This document shows positions 48,368 to 58,869 of a DNA stretch of 64,000 nt, piece by piece. Source of the DNA: Bartonella tribocorum CIP 105476. Lineage in GTDB: Bacteria > Pseudomonadota > Alphaproteobacteria > Rhizobiales > Rhizobiaceae. Both the position numbers and the translations under genes were made by a program. The stretch is from positions 124,001-188,000 of the forward strand of contig NC_010161.1 in assembly GCF_000196435.1 (NCBI RefSeq), given 5' to 3'. The notes under the pieces are model-generated. The model saw only the letters and a list, made by a program, of their open reading frames with translations, was not told the DNA's origin and did no database searches. How positions within the stretch are numbered: position 1 is the first letter of the stretch; each line of letters begins with the position of its first letter.

Positions 48368-48880
48368 ATGTCAGGAAGTGCAGATAATTTAGATATGAAT
48401 GAAGAGCAACAGTTCACAAAAGAATGTGGAGAAGGTGCGCAATATTATTCCACTTCTATGTTAGAAAAACGTTTGCGTGAAAATGGTTTGCGTCCAACAC
48501 GTCAGCGATTAGAACTTGCGCATATGATTTTTTCTCAAGGAAACCGTCATATTACTGCTGAAGAGCTTTACGAGGAAGCGGTGAGGGCAGGTGTTCCTGT
48601 ATCTCTAGCAACGGTTTATAATACGCTTCATCAATTTACGGAAGCAGGATTGTTACGGATTATTGCTGTAGAAGGTTCGAAAACTTGGTTTGATACCAAT
48701 ACCTCTGATCATTACCATTTTTATATAGAAGGCGAAAATCGTATTTTTGATATTCCATGTGATTTGGAAAAAGCTTCCATTATTAGAAATTTGCCTACAC
48801 CACCAGAAGGTATGGAAATTTCACATGTTGATTTGATCGTTCGATTGAAACAAAAAAGTCAATCTTGTGATAGGGATTGA
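48368..48880 (+). CDS. irr: Iron response regulator Irr (Fur family)
   Basis: Irr controls haem and iron genes in Rhizobiales and senses haem availability. The helix-turn-helix domain lies in the middle (LRENGLRPTRQRLELAHMIF, then PVSLATVYNTLHQFTEAGLL), followed by the dimer/metal domain with DHYHFYIEGENR. The open frame starts with TTG at 48338; I use the first ATG, 48368 (MSGSADNLD, 170 aa), and ATG 48395 is also possible. None has a good Shine-Dalgarno, so the start is uncertain. It is divergent from fabABI, the conserved arrangement. Confidence 0.92.
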   Translation: MSGSADNLDMNEEQQFTKECGEGAQYYSTSMLEKRLRENGLRPTRQRLELAHMIFSQGNRHITAEELYEEAVRAGVPVSLATVYNTLHQFTEAGLLRIIAVEGSKTWFDTNTSDHYHFYIEGENRIFDIPCDLEKASIIRNLPTPPEGMEISHVDLIVRLKQKSQSCDRD

Positions 48881-48926
48881 AGACGTTCAATGAGGAATAA
48901 AAATTAAACTTAATGCGTTTGAGTAT

Positions 48927-49487
48927 TCACCAACCTTTTATTTTTTCATCAGGATAAATCCCCCATAATTGAGATTGATGAAGCCATCCATGAACGTTAT
49001 TAAGAGTAATTTCGCACCATTGTCCATCGCATTGGTGGATATTGCCAATGACATTAGGCTCTACTTCTGCCAAAAGTTCTGCGTTGTCGGTGGGTTTTTT
49101 TCGTAGCATTAGCCTTTTTGTTTTATCTTTTTGCCATGGAATAGTTATAGCAGTTCGCTTTCCTGATAAAAGCGATTGATACACCCACCCTTCATCACCT
49201 TCTGCATCACGAATTTTGCGCCATTGATCATATTCTTGGATGATTTCAATAGGTAATCCCTTCTTTTTGTAAGTAAAAATGATAGAATAGTTACTTCCTG
49301 GCCCAACGCGTACGTTAACACGAGTAGGTTTAATCGAAGCAAATCGCGGAAGTGGTAAACCACTGGGACCTAAATTTTGATTAAGTGTTTGTGCGTGCAA
49401 CAAACGCGGTGAACCTAATACGATGACTTTTGCTATTAAGATACATGATGCAAGCATTAAAACGTGATACAAACGAGAATTTTGCAC
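48927..49487 (-). CDS. Exported SH3-domain protein
   Basis: A 186-residue protein with an N-terminal signal peptide (hydrophobic LMLASCILIAKVIVLG, predicted cleavage near LLHAQ) and two bacterial SH3-type units: about 50-110 (RVNVRVGPGSNYSIIFTYKKKG pattern in part, ending GWVYQSLL) and about 120-180 (LRKKPTDNAELLAEVEPN, ending GWLHQSQLWG). Such domains bind cell-wall peptides or act as scaffolds; its specific job is unknown. The start is GTG 49487, backed by AAAGGAG six bases upstream. It converges on irr. Confidence 0.88.
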   Translation of the reverse strand: MQNSRLYHVLMLASCILIAKVIVLGSPRLLHAQTLNQNLGPSGLPLPRFASIKPTRVNVRVGPGSNYSIIFTYKKKGLPIEIIQEYDQWRKIRDAEGDEGWVYQSLLSGKRTAITIPWQKDKTKRLMLRKKPTDNAELLAEVEPNVIGNIHQCDGQWCEITLNNVHGWLHQSQLWGIYPDEKIKGW

Positions 49488-50000
49488 ACTGAACTCCTTT
49501 ATTTCATCATATATTGGTCATTTAAAATCTGGAAGATTAAGATCGGAGACTGATAAAAATTATGCCATATCGCCCGTTAACGAGATCTAAACAATGAAAA
49601 AATTGTTACGAGAAGAGCAAAATGAGGAAAACAAAAGTTTGAATTTCGTAGTGTTTATCGTATTTACGAGGGGATGCCTGCAAATAAATATTGGATTTTT
49701 AGCGCGCTGTGTGTGTGAGAAAGATATTAAAACAGCCAAAGTATATTGTGGCTGAGGCAGCTTTTGTATAGGAAATCAGTGCTAAAATCTCTTTTTTCTA
49801 AGAGTGTTTGTCGAAATAAAAGTACAGTTATGGATGTTATGAATATGAAAACTATTCAGTAAAGGGATTATAATATGGCTTGAGAGGACAGTTTTGAATG
49901 GACAAAAGAACACGATACATGAAGCACTTAAACGTAAAAATATGAGGAGCGACATTATAGAATAGATTGATATATGAAGGGCTATTTTAACGGAAAAGTT
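49488..50000. other. Gene-free stretch
   Basis: AT-rich sequence with no credible gene or RNA. It lies between the SH3 protein gene and the faint integrase relic at 50.1 kb and is probably decayed sequence, but I could not identify any family in it. Confidence 0.5.
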
Positions 50001-50225
50001 TCCTGTGATAATTCAATGTACAAAATTTGCTATACTATGCTCTTATGCAATGATAGTGCTTATACGTGCTGGTACCATCATTCTATTTCACCGCTTTCAA
50101 TGTTACGTAGTTCCTATTATTTAGAGTATTCATAAGAAACATTTTTGTTCTATTTGCAGAAAAAACCCGCTCATGATGTACAGAGATGTACAAGCAAAAA
50201 TCTTGATTGATTCAATATAAGAGGG
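50000..50225 (-). pseudogene. Faint integrase N-terminus and flank (copy F)
   Basis: On the minus strand, RNYVTLKAVK-NDGT (about 50110 downward) matches in place the ATLKLGKWNDD start of copy A, and the bases before it (CAAAAATGTTTCTTATGAATACTCT) resemble the shared flank in spacing. Resemblance is lost within 100 bases. It is decayed beyond function. Confidence 0.4.
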
Positions 50226-51081
50226 TGTTGAAAGATTTTACTATTCAAAGTTATTACTTAATATAAAAAACAATTATTTATGACAATAAATCAATAAGTT
50301 ATAAATTGTAAATAAAAAATCTTTCATTAAAAATGATAATAGTAAGGCACTTATACCCATATTAAAATACAGCGTTTTCTCTGTTTATTTTCAAATTTTT
50401 TCGATTCAGTATAAAAAGCTTGATGAAAGAGAAGAGTTCACTCGATACACTTATGAGGTTAATGACATAAGTGATGGATAGAAGAAATTCATCAAGAAAA
50501 AAGAATCTATCGTGCAGTGGTTGAAATTCTTCATCCTTTAGAGAGATATAAAGAGTTGCGACATTACATTGTTTTATTACATAAGTGAAGGGAAAGAGGA
50601 CTGTATGTTCTTATATCCTCACACAATCGCTTATTGCGATAGTGATTTGTGTTTTACAATCTGATTTAAAACCTTTTGAAAGATGCAGAGTATTTGAGGA
50701 CAAAAAAGAAAATCATCATGAGACTTTCATATAAGAAACAGCTATTTAAAAAATAAAAAGAAGGAGAAAAATGACAGCGAAAAGTGACAAAAAAACATTT
50801 ATACTCAATTCACATTTTACATAGAAATAAGTTGCTTAAGTATCTAAAGTGCTATTTGTTATCTATTTTTGAAAGCTATAAGAGTAAAGTAATCTCCCTT
50901 TAGGATAATAAATTTTATCACTTTCAGATAATTAACATATTAGTTTATAAACGAAACTACGAGACAACATTGCAAGCAAAAAACCACAGGTAAGTAACCT
51001 ATTGAAATGCCTATAAAGATAAAATTTTCTGCTAGCTTATTCTCTGTTGCTTATGCAATTCTATGACGCATTCAAAGTATA
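50226..51081. other. Gene-poor stretch with an unidentified coding-like fragment
   Basis: The only coding-like piece is a short open run near 50485-50588 on the plus strand (EKRIYRAVVEILHPLERYKE in part), about 35 codons, with stops on both sides. I do not recognise the family. The remainder is AT-rich and empty up to rpsU. Confidence 0.35.
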
Positions 51082-51315
51082 TCACTTTACCGCAATAGTT
51101 CGTCCGTTACTAACAAAACCTTCTCTTTGTGCACGCTTACGAGCAAGCTTACGTGTACGACGAATAGCTTCAGCTTTTTCACGAGCACGCCTTTCAGATG
51201 GCTTTTCATAATAACTACGCATTTTCATTTCACGGAAGATACCTTCACGCTGCATCTTTTTTTTCAACGCGCGAAGCGCTTGATCAACATTATTATCACG
51301 AACGAGTACTTGCAC
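51082..51315 (-). CDS. rpsU: 30S ribosomal protein S21
   Basis: This is the small basic ribosomal protein that helps initiation on the 30S subunit. 77 aa, with the conserved [20 protein letters not shown] and [17 protein letters not shown]. The start is GTG at 51315 with AGGA about 10 nt upstream; family alignment supports it. It stands alone on the minus strand. Confidence 0.96.
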   Translation of the reverse strand: MQVLVRDNNVDQALRALKKKMQREGIFREMKMRSYYEKPSERRAREKAEAIRRTRKLARKRAQREGFVSNGRTIAVK

Positions 51316-51503
51316 TATTTATCCTGCTTTTTTCAGTGTCATAAATGATAGGAAAAACCTACGTCCTTTTAAAGGTACATCCAAAAGGACAAAAGCTTAT
51401 ATCATATAAATAAGACATTTGTCTATATAGCTTTTTAAAATTCTATTTTTTTTGTAATAAAATGCCTTTTATAATGAATGATAGAATTTACATGGTTATA
51501 AAC

Positions 51504-53177
51504 TTATGAAAGTCCTTGTATTTGATCATTTTCGTCAAGATGAATTTTTTCAGCGGCAGGATAATGCGGTAAGCCCGGCATGGTCATAACATCTCCACAA
51601 ATGACAACAATAAAGCCGGCTCCCGCACAGAGACGAACTTCTCGTACAGGAATTTCAAAATCAACAGGAGCACCATATTGCTTGGGATCAGCAGAAAAAG
51701 AATAAGGTGTTTTTGCCATACAAATAGGGTAAGTGCCAAACCCTTCTTTTTCCCAAGATTCAAGTTGTTTAAGAATAGTCGCAGAGATGATGGCGCCACG
51801 CCCACCGTATAACTTTGTTATAATACAATTAATTTTTTGAACGAGGGGGATATCATCTTGATAGAGAACTTTAAAGTCGGAATCTTGCTTTTCAATTAAG
51901 GTAACGAGTTCTTGTGCAAGTGCTACTGCACCTTTTCCACCTTGTTCCCAATGTTTACAGATAAGTGCTTTATGTCCAGTTGTTGCAACTATTTTTTGTA
52001 ATGTTCTTATTTCAGCATCGCTATCGCTGTCAAAATGATTAATCGCTACAACACAAGGAATACCGTAGAGCGCCATATTTTTGATGTGTCGTACAAGATT
52101 AGCTGCTCCCTTTTCTAAAGCGGTGATATTTTCTTCTGTCAGGTTATTTTTATCCACACCACCATTCATTTTTAATGCACGAATCGTTGCGACAATCACT
52201 GTTGCATTTGGGACAATACCGGTTTGCCGACATTTGATGTTGAAAAACTTTTCTGCTCCAAGATCGGCTCCAAATCCTGCTTCTGTGACAACATAATCAG
52301 CAAGTTTTAAAGCGGTTTTTGTTGCTATAACTGAGTTGCAACCATGAGCAATATTGGCAAAAGGTCCTCCATGAACGAGAACAGGATTATTTTCAATTGT
52401 TTGTACAAGGTTGGGTTGGATGGCGTCTTTGAGAAGAACGGCCATTGCGCCTTCTGCGTTGAGATCAGCCACTGTTACGGGTGTTTTATCATGACGATAG
52501 GCAACAATAATTTTTTTGAGTCTTTGTGTAAGGTTTTCTAAATTTTCAGAAAGACAAAGAAGTGCCATAATTTCTGATGCAACAGTAATATCAAAACCTG
52601 TTTGGCGTGGAAAACCATTTGTTATGCCCCCCAATGAAATAACGATATCGCGCAATGCACGGTCATTCATATCAAGAACGCGCTTCCAAACAATGCGACG
52701 TGGATCAATGTTTAGGGGATTCCCCCAATAGATATGATTATCGATCATTGCGGCAAGAAGATTATGAGCTGCTGTAATAGCATGAAAGTCACCGGTAAAA
52801 TGCAAATTAAGGTCATCCATTGGGATAACCTGCGCATAACCACCACCAGCTGCACCACCTTTGACACCAAAACAGGGGCCTAAAGACGGCTCTCTCAAAG
52901 TGGCTATTGTTTTTTTGCCAATGAGATTAAGAGCATCACTCAGTCCAACGGTTGTTGTTGTTTTTCCTTCTCCAGCAGGGGTAGGATTGATAGCAGTGAC
53001 AAGGATAAGTTTACCATCTGGATTGTTATTGAGCGATTTTATGTAGGAGGAAGAAATTTTAGCTTTATCATGACCATAGGGAATGAGATTTTCATGTGCG
53101 ATACCAATTTTCTGTGCAATTTCAGTAATATGTTGCTTTTTAGCAGTGTGAGCAATTTCAATATCTGTTTTATGCAT
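51504..53177 (-). CDS. fhs: Formate-tetrahydrofolate ligase
   Basis: This ATP-dependent enzyme joins formate to tetrahydrofolate, giving 10-formyl-THF for purine and formyl-methionine synthesis. 557 aa. The nucleotide-binding loop is in [16 protein letters not shown] (about residue 66); [18 protein letters not shown] and LREPSLGPC are family signatures, and the C-terminus has [15 protein letters not shown] 53177 ([10 protein letters not shown]). It is a single gene flanked by decayed sequence. Confidence 0.96.
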   Translation of the reverse strand: MHKTDIEIAHTAKKQHITEIAQKIGIAHENLIPYGHDKAKISSSYIKSLNNNPDGKLILVTAINPTPAGEGKTTTTVGLSDALNLIGKKTIATLREPSLGPCFGVKGGAAGGGYAQVIPMDDLNLHFTGDFHAITAAHNLLAAMIDNHIYWGNPLNIDPRRIVWKRVLDMNDRALRDIVISLGGITNGFPRQTGFDITVASEIMALLCLSENLENLTQRLKKIIVAYRHDKTPVTVADLNAEGAMAVLLKDAIQPNLVQTIENNPVLVHGGPFANIAHGCNSVIATKTALKLADYVVTEAGFGADLGAEKFFNIKCRQTGIVPNATVIVATIRALKMNGGVDKNNLTEENITALEKGAANLVRHIKNMALYGIPCVVAINHFDSDSDAEIRTLQKIVATTGHKALICKHWEQGGKGAVALAQELVTLIEKQDSDFKVLYQDDIPLVQKINCIITKLYGGRGAIISATILKQLESWEKEGFGTYPICMAKTPYSFSADPKQYGAPVDFEIPVREVRLCAGAGFIVVICGDVMTMPGLPHYPAAEKIHLDENDQIQGLS

Positions 53178-53961
53178 GGAAAAATTCTCTAAATTGAGCT
53201 TTTATTAACGTTTTGGACCTGTACTCTACGGATTAATGAGAAAAATCCATAAAGACTAGAAAGTATAAGATATCATAGAGGTCAATGATATGGCGCGCAA
53301 GAGATAATGCTAAAAGACGACAAGAGGATTCTTAGTCGTTTTTTTGGAAAAAAGAATCTCTATTTTTTTAAGTTTCAATAAGTTTTTAGCTAGCCTACCA
53401 TATCACTCTCAAGTTCAGCTAATGATGAACATCAGAAGAAAGTCTTTAGGGAATTAATTTAAAAACTTTTGACACAGCGATATCGATGCGATTTTTATAT
53501 CTCATAATTTGTTATTTCGAATAGCACACTGAAAAAGTTTTAGATGTTGGTAAACCCCTATTGGGGGGTATACTTAAAGTTCCTCTTAAGATGGGGTGGA
53601 CAAAAATGAAATATTCAGAAAGATCTATATATCCATGGATGGAAAAGAGAAATAAGCACGTAAAAAATTATCCAACTGATTAAAAAGTATAATCCAGAAG
53701 AGATCAAAAAAAAGTGCATAGATTGAGAAACGAGAGCAACAACACACACCAACTTATGCAGTCGCTACGATTATCGCTAATAAAAAGCGCATTTGGGTTG
53801 AATTGAAGGCTGCATGACATCCCATTATACCAAAATGGCTAAAGAAACGACTCGCAATAGAATGGAATAAAAAGCCATAAGAAGATCAAAGATAAGCAAA
53901 AAATAAATAACATAAAGGAAATTCAAGGGGCTTGAATTTACGAACAAGATATTTTGATAGA
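53178..53961. other. Decayed stretch with unrecognised coding traces
   Basis: There is no intact gene. Plus-strand frames near 53640-53890 keep a coding-like flavour (EEIKKKCID, YAVATIIANKKRIWVELKAA, HPIIPKWLKKRLAIEW) split by stop codons, which suggests a dead gene of about 80-100 codons. I do not recognise the family. Confidence 0.4.
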
Positions 53962-54038
53962 TGGCGCACCCGAAGAGATTCGAACTCCTGACCCCCAGAT
54001 TCGTAGTCTGGTGCTCTATCCAGCTGAGCTACGGGTGC
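53962..54038 (-). tRNA. tRNA-Arg (anticodon ACG)
   Basis: This is a 77-nt cloverleaf. The acceptor arms GCACCCG and CGGGTGC pair fully, the D-arm has AGCTCAGCTGGATAGAGC, and the anticodon stem CCAGA/TCTGG holds ACG. The T-arm contains GGTTCGAATC-type sequence (GAGTTCGAATCTC) and CCA is encoded. ACG is normally deaminated to ICG to read CGU/CGC/CGA. Confidence 0.97.
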
Positions 54039-54236
54039 ACACATTTTGATTTTCTACATTATCTAAGATACAAGAGTTCCTAATCGTTTCATTAAAGAAA
54101 TGCAAGTGAAACTTGGGTCGTAATAAAAAAAATCTCTCTTTTTTATGAGATATTTAAAAAAAGAATATAATATATTATGGTTTCAGTTGGATTTTGGATA
54201 AGGTCATTTTCTTTGCTGTGACCGTACCAAGCAATA

Positions 54237-54278
54237 TGAACGATAGTTAACTTGACGTTTTCGTCTGTGAACGATAGT
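54237..54278 (+). promoter_or_regulatory. Direct repeat TGAACGATAGT x2 upstream of the efflux genes
   Basis: A perfect 11-bp direct repeat occurs at 54237-54247 and 54268-54278. The spacing is 31 bp, three helical turns, about 130 bp before the efflux operon. It looks like a paired regulator site. No adjacent regulator gene is present, so the protein that would bind it is unknown. The rest of 54039-54406 is empty. Confidence 0.45.
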
Positions 54279-54406
54279 CAGCCAGAGATGATATGTGTTT
54301 TTGCGGTGGGGGTAAGATATATACCTGCTGTTTGGTTTTTGTGTAAAACGCCGATATGACTGTTGAAAACTATTTCAGATAAACATGACACAGCAAAGGT
54401 GGATGT

Positions 54407-55546
54407 ATGGCGTTATTAAAAAAGATCTTTCCATTGGTGTTTTTAATTGTCGTTTTAACGGTTACTTATTGGGCTGGAAAACAGAGTGCAGAAAAAACCA
54501 TTTCTATGGTGGATAAAACAAGTATATCGTATCAAGCTTCAAAGGGAGCAATGGGAAAACCTGCGACGAAAGTTGTCGTTGACCGTGTGAAGATTCAAGA
54601 TCTTTATGAACACCTTAACGTTCTTGGGAGTGGAAAAGCACTTGCTGAAGTAGATTTAACCCCTTTATCATCAGGTGTTATTGATAAGCTTTTTGTGTCT
54701 GCTGGTACAAAAGTACAAGTGGGGGATGTGATTGCAAAGCTTGATTCTAAAAAGGAAGAAATAGCGGCTGCAAAAGCAAAAGTACAACGTGATAATAATG
54801 CGTTAACGCTTTCACGCATTCTTAAATTACGTGCCAGCAATACAGCAACGGAAGTTCAAGAAATTACAGCACGTTTAGAGTTGGATAACGCAAATTTGGT
54901 TTTGCGTAACGCTGAGCTAGATCTCGACCGGCGAACAATTCTTGCACCGATTCCTGGAGTTGTTGGTATTTTACCTGTTGATGCGGGGAATAACGTGACC
55001 CTTAATACTATAATAGGCCGTATTGAGAATAGAGAACGTATTTTGGTCGATATATGGGCCCCTGAACGCTATGTATCACGCATCCATAAAGGAGATGAGG
55101 TAACGGCAACATTAACCGCGCAGCCAGATAAATCTTTTGTTGGTCATATTTACGCGATTGATAATGTTGTTGACCCAGAAAGTCGCACACTTCATGCTCA
55201 GGTTGAAATCAATAATGAAAAAGATACGCTCATGTCTGGTATGTCCTTTTCTGTTGCTTTGCAATTCCATGGTGGTTCTTTCCCTGTCGTTAATCCTCTT
55301 GCGATTCAATGGAACAGTAAAGGGTCATTCGTTTGGCGTGTGAGAGAAGGAAAAGTAGAGTCTATTCCCGTATCGATTATTCAGCATAAAGCAGATCAGG
55401 TTTTCGTGAAAGCCCCTCTAGAAAATGGTGATCAAGTTGTTATTCAAGGGGTGCAAATGCTTTACCCAGGAAGTAAAGTAATTATTGATAATCCAAAGCC
55501 CCATCAACAGCAATTATCAGCAGTTTATGGAGCGGATATACAATGA
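54407..55546 (+). CDS. RND efflux periplasmic adaptor (membrane fusion protein)
   Basis: The periplasmic adaptor of a tripartite RND exporter, 379 aa, with an N-terminal membrane segment (about 7-24, IFPLVFLIVVLTVTYWAG). It has the lipoyl-type halves (ALAEVDLTPLSSGVIDKLFV and LDRRTILAPIPGVVGIL) bracketing an alpha-helical hairpin, then beta-barrel and membrane-proximal domains. Substrate is not predictable from the adaptor. It overlaps the transporter gene by four bases (ATGA), so the two are translationally coupled. ATG 54407 has GGTGG upstream. Confidence 0.94.
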   Translation: MALLKKIFPLVFLIVVLTVTYWAGKQSAEKTISMVDKTSISYQASKGAMGKPATKVVVDRVKIQDLYEHLNVLGSGKALAEVDLTPLSSGVIDKLFVSAGTKVQVGDVIAKLDSKKEEIAAAKAKVQRDNNALTLSRILKLRASNTATEVQEITARLELDNANLVLRNAELDLDRRTILAPIPGVVGILPVDAGNNVTLNTIIGRIENRERILVDIWAPERYVSRIHKGDEVTATLTAQPDKSFVGHIYAIDNVVDPESRTLHAQVEINNEKDTLMSGMSFSVALQFHGGSFPVVNPLAIQWNSKGSFVWRVREGKVESIPVSIIQHKADQVFVKAPLENGDQVVIQGVQMLYPGSKVIIDNPKPHQQQLSAVYGADIQ

Positions 55547-58500
55547 GCCAAGCATTGAGCACAAAGCAGCCAATGTCGCAGGCGGAGAAAGGTGGTCTCA
55601 TTGCCTTATTTATTCGCAGACCGGTTTTTACTTTTGTTTTAAATGCCATAATCATCATTGCAGGGTTTGCAGCATGGTTAAATGTTGATGTGAGAGAATT
55701 ACCCGATGTTGATACGCCAGTAACAACAATTGTGACGATGTTTTCTGGTGCATCAGCGGAAACAATTGATCGTGAAGTGACAAAAGTTATAGAAGATGCT
55801 GTTTCTCGTGTGTCAGGTGTTAAGACGATTTCTTCAACATCTGCTTTTGGACGCTCCCGTGTGCAGATTAATTTTAATGTCGGTGTTGATTTGAATGTTG
55901 CGGCATCTGACATCCGTGATGCTCTGTCTCGCATTGCTTATTCTTTACCCAAAAATGCTGATGTTCCTTTGATCATTAAAGCAGATTCGAATGCTGCTGC
56001 CATGATGTATTTGGTTGTAACGTCACCAATAATGAGTATTGATGATTTAACAACAGTTGTAGACGATCAGATTGTGGATGCAATTTCTGCTGTTGATGGT
56101 GTTGGTGATGTTCAGGTCGATAGTGCTCGCACAAAGATTTTTCAGATTGATATCGATCAAGCAAAACTTGCAAGTTATGGATTAACTGTCGCAGATATTT
56201 CACGTGTTCTTGCTGATATGACAACGGATGTGCCAGTAGGATCGTTACGCAATTCTAAGCAAACTTTAGTTGTCCGTGCTACTGCACGTTTAACAACACC
56301 AGAATCTTTTGAACAAGTTGTTTTAAAGCCTCATGTTCATCTTGGTGATGTTGCACACGTTACTTTATCACCTGATTTAGAAACGGTTATTCTTCGTATC
56401 AACGGAAAGACAGGGATTGGATTAGGGATTGTGCGTAAAGCACAATCCAACACCCTTAATATTTCTGCAGGCGTGAGAGCCGTTGTTGATAATCTCAAAA
56501 GTGTCATCCCTTCTTCTGTAAATATAGACGTTATTAGTGACGATGCAATTTTTATTAAAAGCGCTCTTCATGAGGTTGAGGTTGCGTTGGTCATTTCTAT
56601 TTTGAGCGTTATCTTGGTTATTTTTCTTTTTCTCAGAGACATTCGTGTCACGCTGATACCTGCCGTATCTCTTCCAGTCGCTTTGATTGGTACCATTGCA
56701 GCGATTTATCTTGTAGGGTTTTCATTGAATATTCTCACATTTTTAGGACTTGTTTTAGCAACAGGGCTTGTTGTTGATGATGCCATTGTTGTTCTGGAAA
56801 ATATTGTTCGGTGGCGCAATATGGGGTTAGGTTCCAGAGCTGCTGCGGTGTTAGGAACCCGTGAAGTATTTTTTGCTGTTGTCGCAACAACTTTGACTTT
56901 AGTGGCTGTGTTTGTCCCTATCTCCTTTCTTCCTGGACAAGTTGGAGGACTTTTTAGAGAATTTGGTTTTGTTTTGGCAATTTCTATTTTGCTTTCTTCA
57001 ATCGTTGCCTTAACGCTTTGTCCTATGTTGGCTTCCCGTTTTCTCAAAGAACCTATTGAGGAGGAAGAAGAAAAAGCCCATCATCATTTTACTTTTTTAT
57101 ATAAATTGGGTTCTTTGTTTCATAAAGCCTATACGTACAGTTTGCATAAGTGTTTAGGAAAGCCTTGGGCTGTTTTTTTTGCTTCACTTATTTTTGCAGC
57201 TCTTTGCGTTGGAGGCTATACGAAGTTGCAACAAGAATTAACGCCAGCAGAAGACAGAGCCCTTATCTTTTTGGTCATTAATGGACCACAAGGTATTTCA
57301 ACACAATATTTGAACGAGCAGGTAGAGCAAATTGAAGAGAGTTTACAGCCATTACGTGATGCGGGTGAGATTTCTAATAGTTACTCTATCGCGGGTATTG
57401 GCGGTTCACCCAATACTGCTTTTTTGGTTTTATTGCTTTCATCTTGGGATAAACGTTTACGCAGTCAGCAAGAAATCGTGAAAGATGTTAATGCAAAGGT
57501 TAGGCAGTTTCCGGCAGTTTTTGTGTTTGCTGCCCAGGGAAATTCTTTAGGTGTAAGAGGAACGGGGCAAGGGTTACAATTTGCAATTCTTGGCAATGAT
57601 TATGCAACACTACAACCCATTGCTGATAAGTTGGTGCGTGCTTTACAAGCTGATCCACGTTTTATTCGCCCACGTCTTACTGTTGATGCTACACAACCGC
57701 AATTTTTTATTGAAATCAATCGAAAAAAAGCCTCCGATTTAGGGATTGATATCACCAACTTGGGCGATACATTACAAGCAATGTTGGATGGTAAAAAGGT
57801 TGGTTCCATTAACGTGGATGATCATTCTTACGATGTTAAATTGATATCGCGTAAAAATTCCATGAAAAGTCCTAGTGATTTAGAAAATATTTTTTTAAAG
57901 ACTAAAGACAATCGATATGTTCCTTTATCGGTGATTGCGCGTTTACACGAAAAAGCTATCGCCCCCCAATTAAAACGGGAAAAGCGCATGAGCGCTATCA
58001 TTTTAAGCGCAAATCTTGCTCCAGGTATTACTTTAGGGGATGCTTACCAAACTGTACAAAAAATTGCATCCCCTTTGTTATCGAAAGGAACCTATGTAGT
58101 TCCCTTAGGGGAAGCTGAAACACTTAATGAAACATCTTCCAGTTTTATGATTGTTTTTGGCATTGCCTTTGTGATTATTTTATTGGTTTTAGCGGCCCAG
58201 TTTGAAAGCTTTATTTCAGGATTCATCATCATGGCCACTGTTCCATTAGGGATTGGTTGTGCTGTAATTGCTATGCTCTTAAGTGGTGTGAGTCTTAATA
58301 TTTACAGTCAAATTGGTTTAATTCTGTTAATTGGCGTTATGGCAAAAAATGGTATTCTGATTGTAGAATTTGCAGATCAATTACGTGATCAGGGAAGAAG
58401 TGTGCGTGAAGCTGTAGAAGAAGCAGCAAATATTCGCCTTCGTCCAGTTTGCATGACAATGATTTGTGCTATTTTAGGAGGCATCCCTTTGGTTTTAGCC

Positions 58501-58680
58501 AAAGGTGCTGGTGCAGAAGCGCGTATAGCTTTAGGTTGGGTTATCGTTGGTGGTTTAGGTTTAGCAACTATTTTTACGCTTTACGTTACACCGGTTGTTT
58601 ATCTTTTTTTGGGGCGTTTTATAAGATCAAAAGTAGAAGAAGATTTGCGCTTAACAAAAGAACTCAATCAAGTTAAATGA
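55543..58680 (+). CDS. RND multidrug efflux transporter
   Basis: An inner-membrane proton-driven pump of the HAE1/AcrB family, 1045 aa, with 12 predicted helices and two large periplasmic loops. The N-terminus RRPVFTFVLNAIIIIAG is typical. TM4 carries the paired aspartates of the proton relay in LATGLVVDDAIVVLENI. The second half has GVMAKNGILIVEFADQLR. No outer-membrane channel gene is beside it; such systems often share a TolC-type protein encoded elsewhere. Confidence 0.96.
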   Translation: MSQALSTKQPMSQAEKGGLIALFIRRPVFTFVLNAIIIIAGFAAWLNVDVRELPDVDTPVTTIVTMFSGASAETIDREVTKVIEDAVSRVSGVKTISSTSAFGRSRVQINFNVGVDLNVAASDIRDALSRIAYSLPKNADVPLIIKADSNAAAMMYLVVTSPIMSIDDLTTVVDDQIVDAISAVDGVGDVQVDSARTKIFQIDIDQAKLASYGLTVADISRVLADMTTDVPVGSLRNSKQTLVVRATARLTTPESFEQVVLKPHVHLGDVAHVTLSPDLETVILRINGKTGIGLGIVRKAQSNTLNISAGVRAVVDNLKSVIPSSVNIDVISDDAIFIKSALHEVEVALVISILSVILVIFLFLRDIRVTLIPAVSLPVALIGTIAAIYLVGFSLNILTFLGLVLATGLVVDDAIVVLENIVRWRNMGLGSRAAAVLGTREVFFAVVATTLTLVAVFVPISFLPGQVGGLFREFGFVLAISILLSSIVALTLCPMLASRFLKEPIEEEEEKAHHHFTFLYKLGSLFHKAYTYSLHKCLGKPWAVFFASLIFAALCVGGYTKLQQELTPAEDRALIFLVINGPQGISTQYLNEQVEQIEESLQPLRDAGEISNSYSIAGIGGSPNTAFLVLLLSSWDKRLRSQQEIVKDVNAKVRQFPAVFVFAAQGNSLGVRGTGQGLQFAILGNDYATLQPIADKLVRALQADPRFIRPRLTVDATQPQFFIEINRKKASDLGIDITNLGDTLQAMLDGKKVGSINVDDHSYDVKLISRKNSMKSPSDLENIFLKTKDNRYVPLSVIARLHEKAIAPQLKREKRMSAIILSANLAPGITLGDAYQTVQKIASPLLSKGTYVVPLGEAETLNETSSSFMIVFGIAFVIILLVLAAQFESFISGFIIMATVPLGIGCAVIAMLLSGVSLNIYSQIGLILLIGVMAKNGILIVEFADQLRDQGRSVREAVEEAANIRLRPVCMTMICAILGGIPLVLAKGAGAEARIALGWVIVGGLGLATIFTLYVTPVVYLFLGRFIRSKVEEDLRLTKELNQVK

Positions 58681-58869
58681 TGTATCGAGTAGAAAAGATT
58701 TGAAAGTTTATTCTTGTAAAAATATCATTGTCGGATCTTATTTTTTTACTTTTATATTCCTTCATTTTGATGTGAGCAGTGAAAAGAGCGAGCAATAAAG
58801 GAAACTGCTTTCTACTTTTTTATTGTTTAGACATAAATTTCATTATCAATAACCGTATAGGGTAAGCTT

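Noticed and set aside
55482..55934. Minus-strand open frame of 150 codons
   Set aside because: It lies fully inside the efflux genes on the other strand and resembles nothing.
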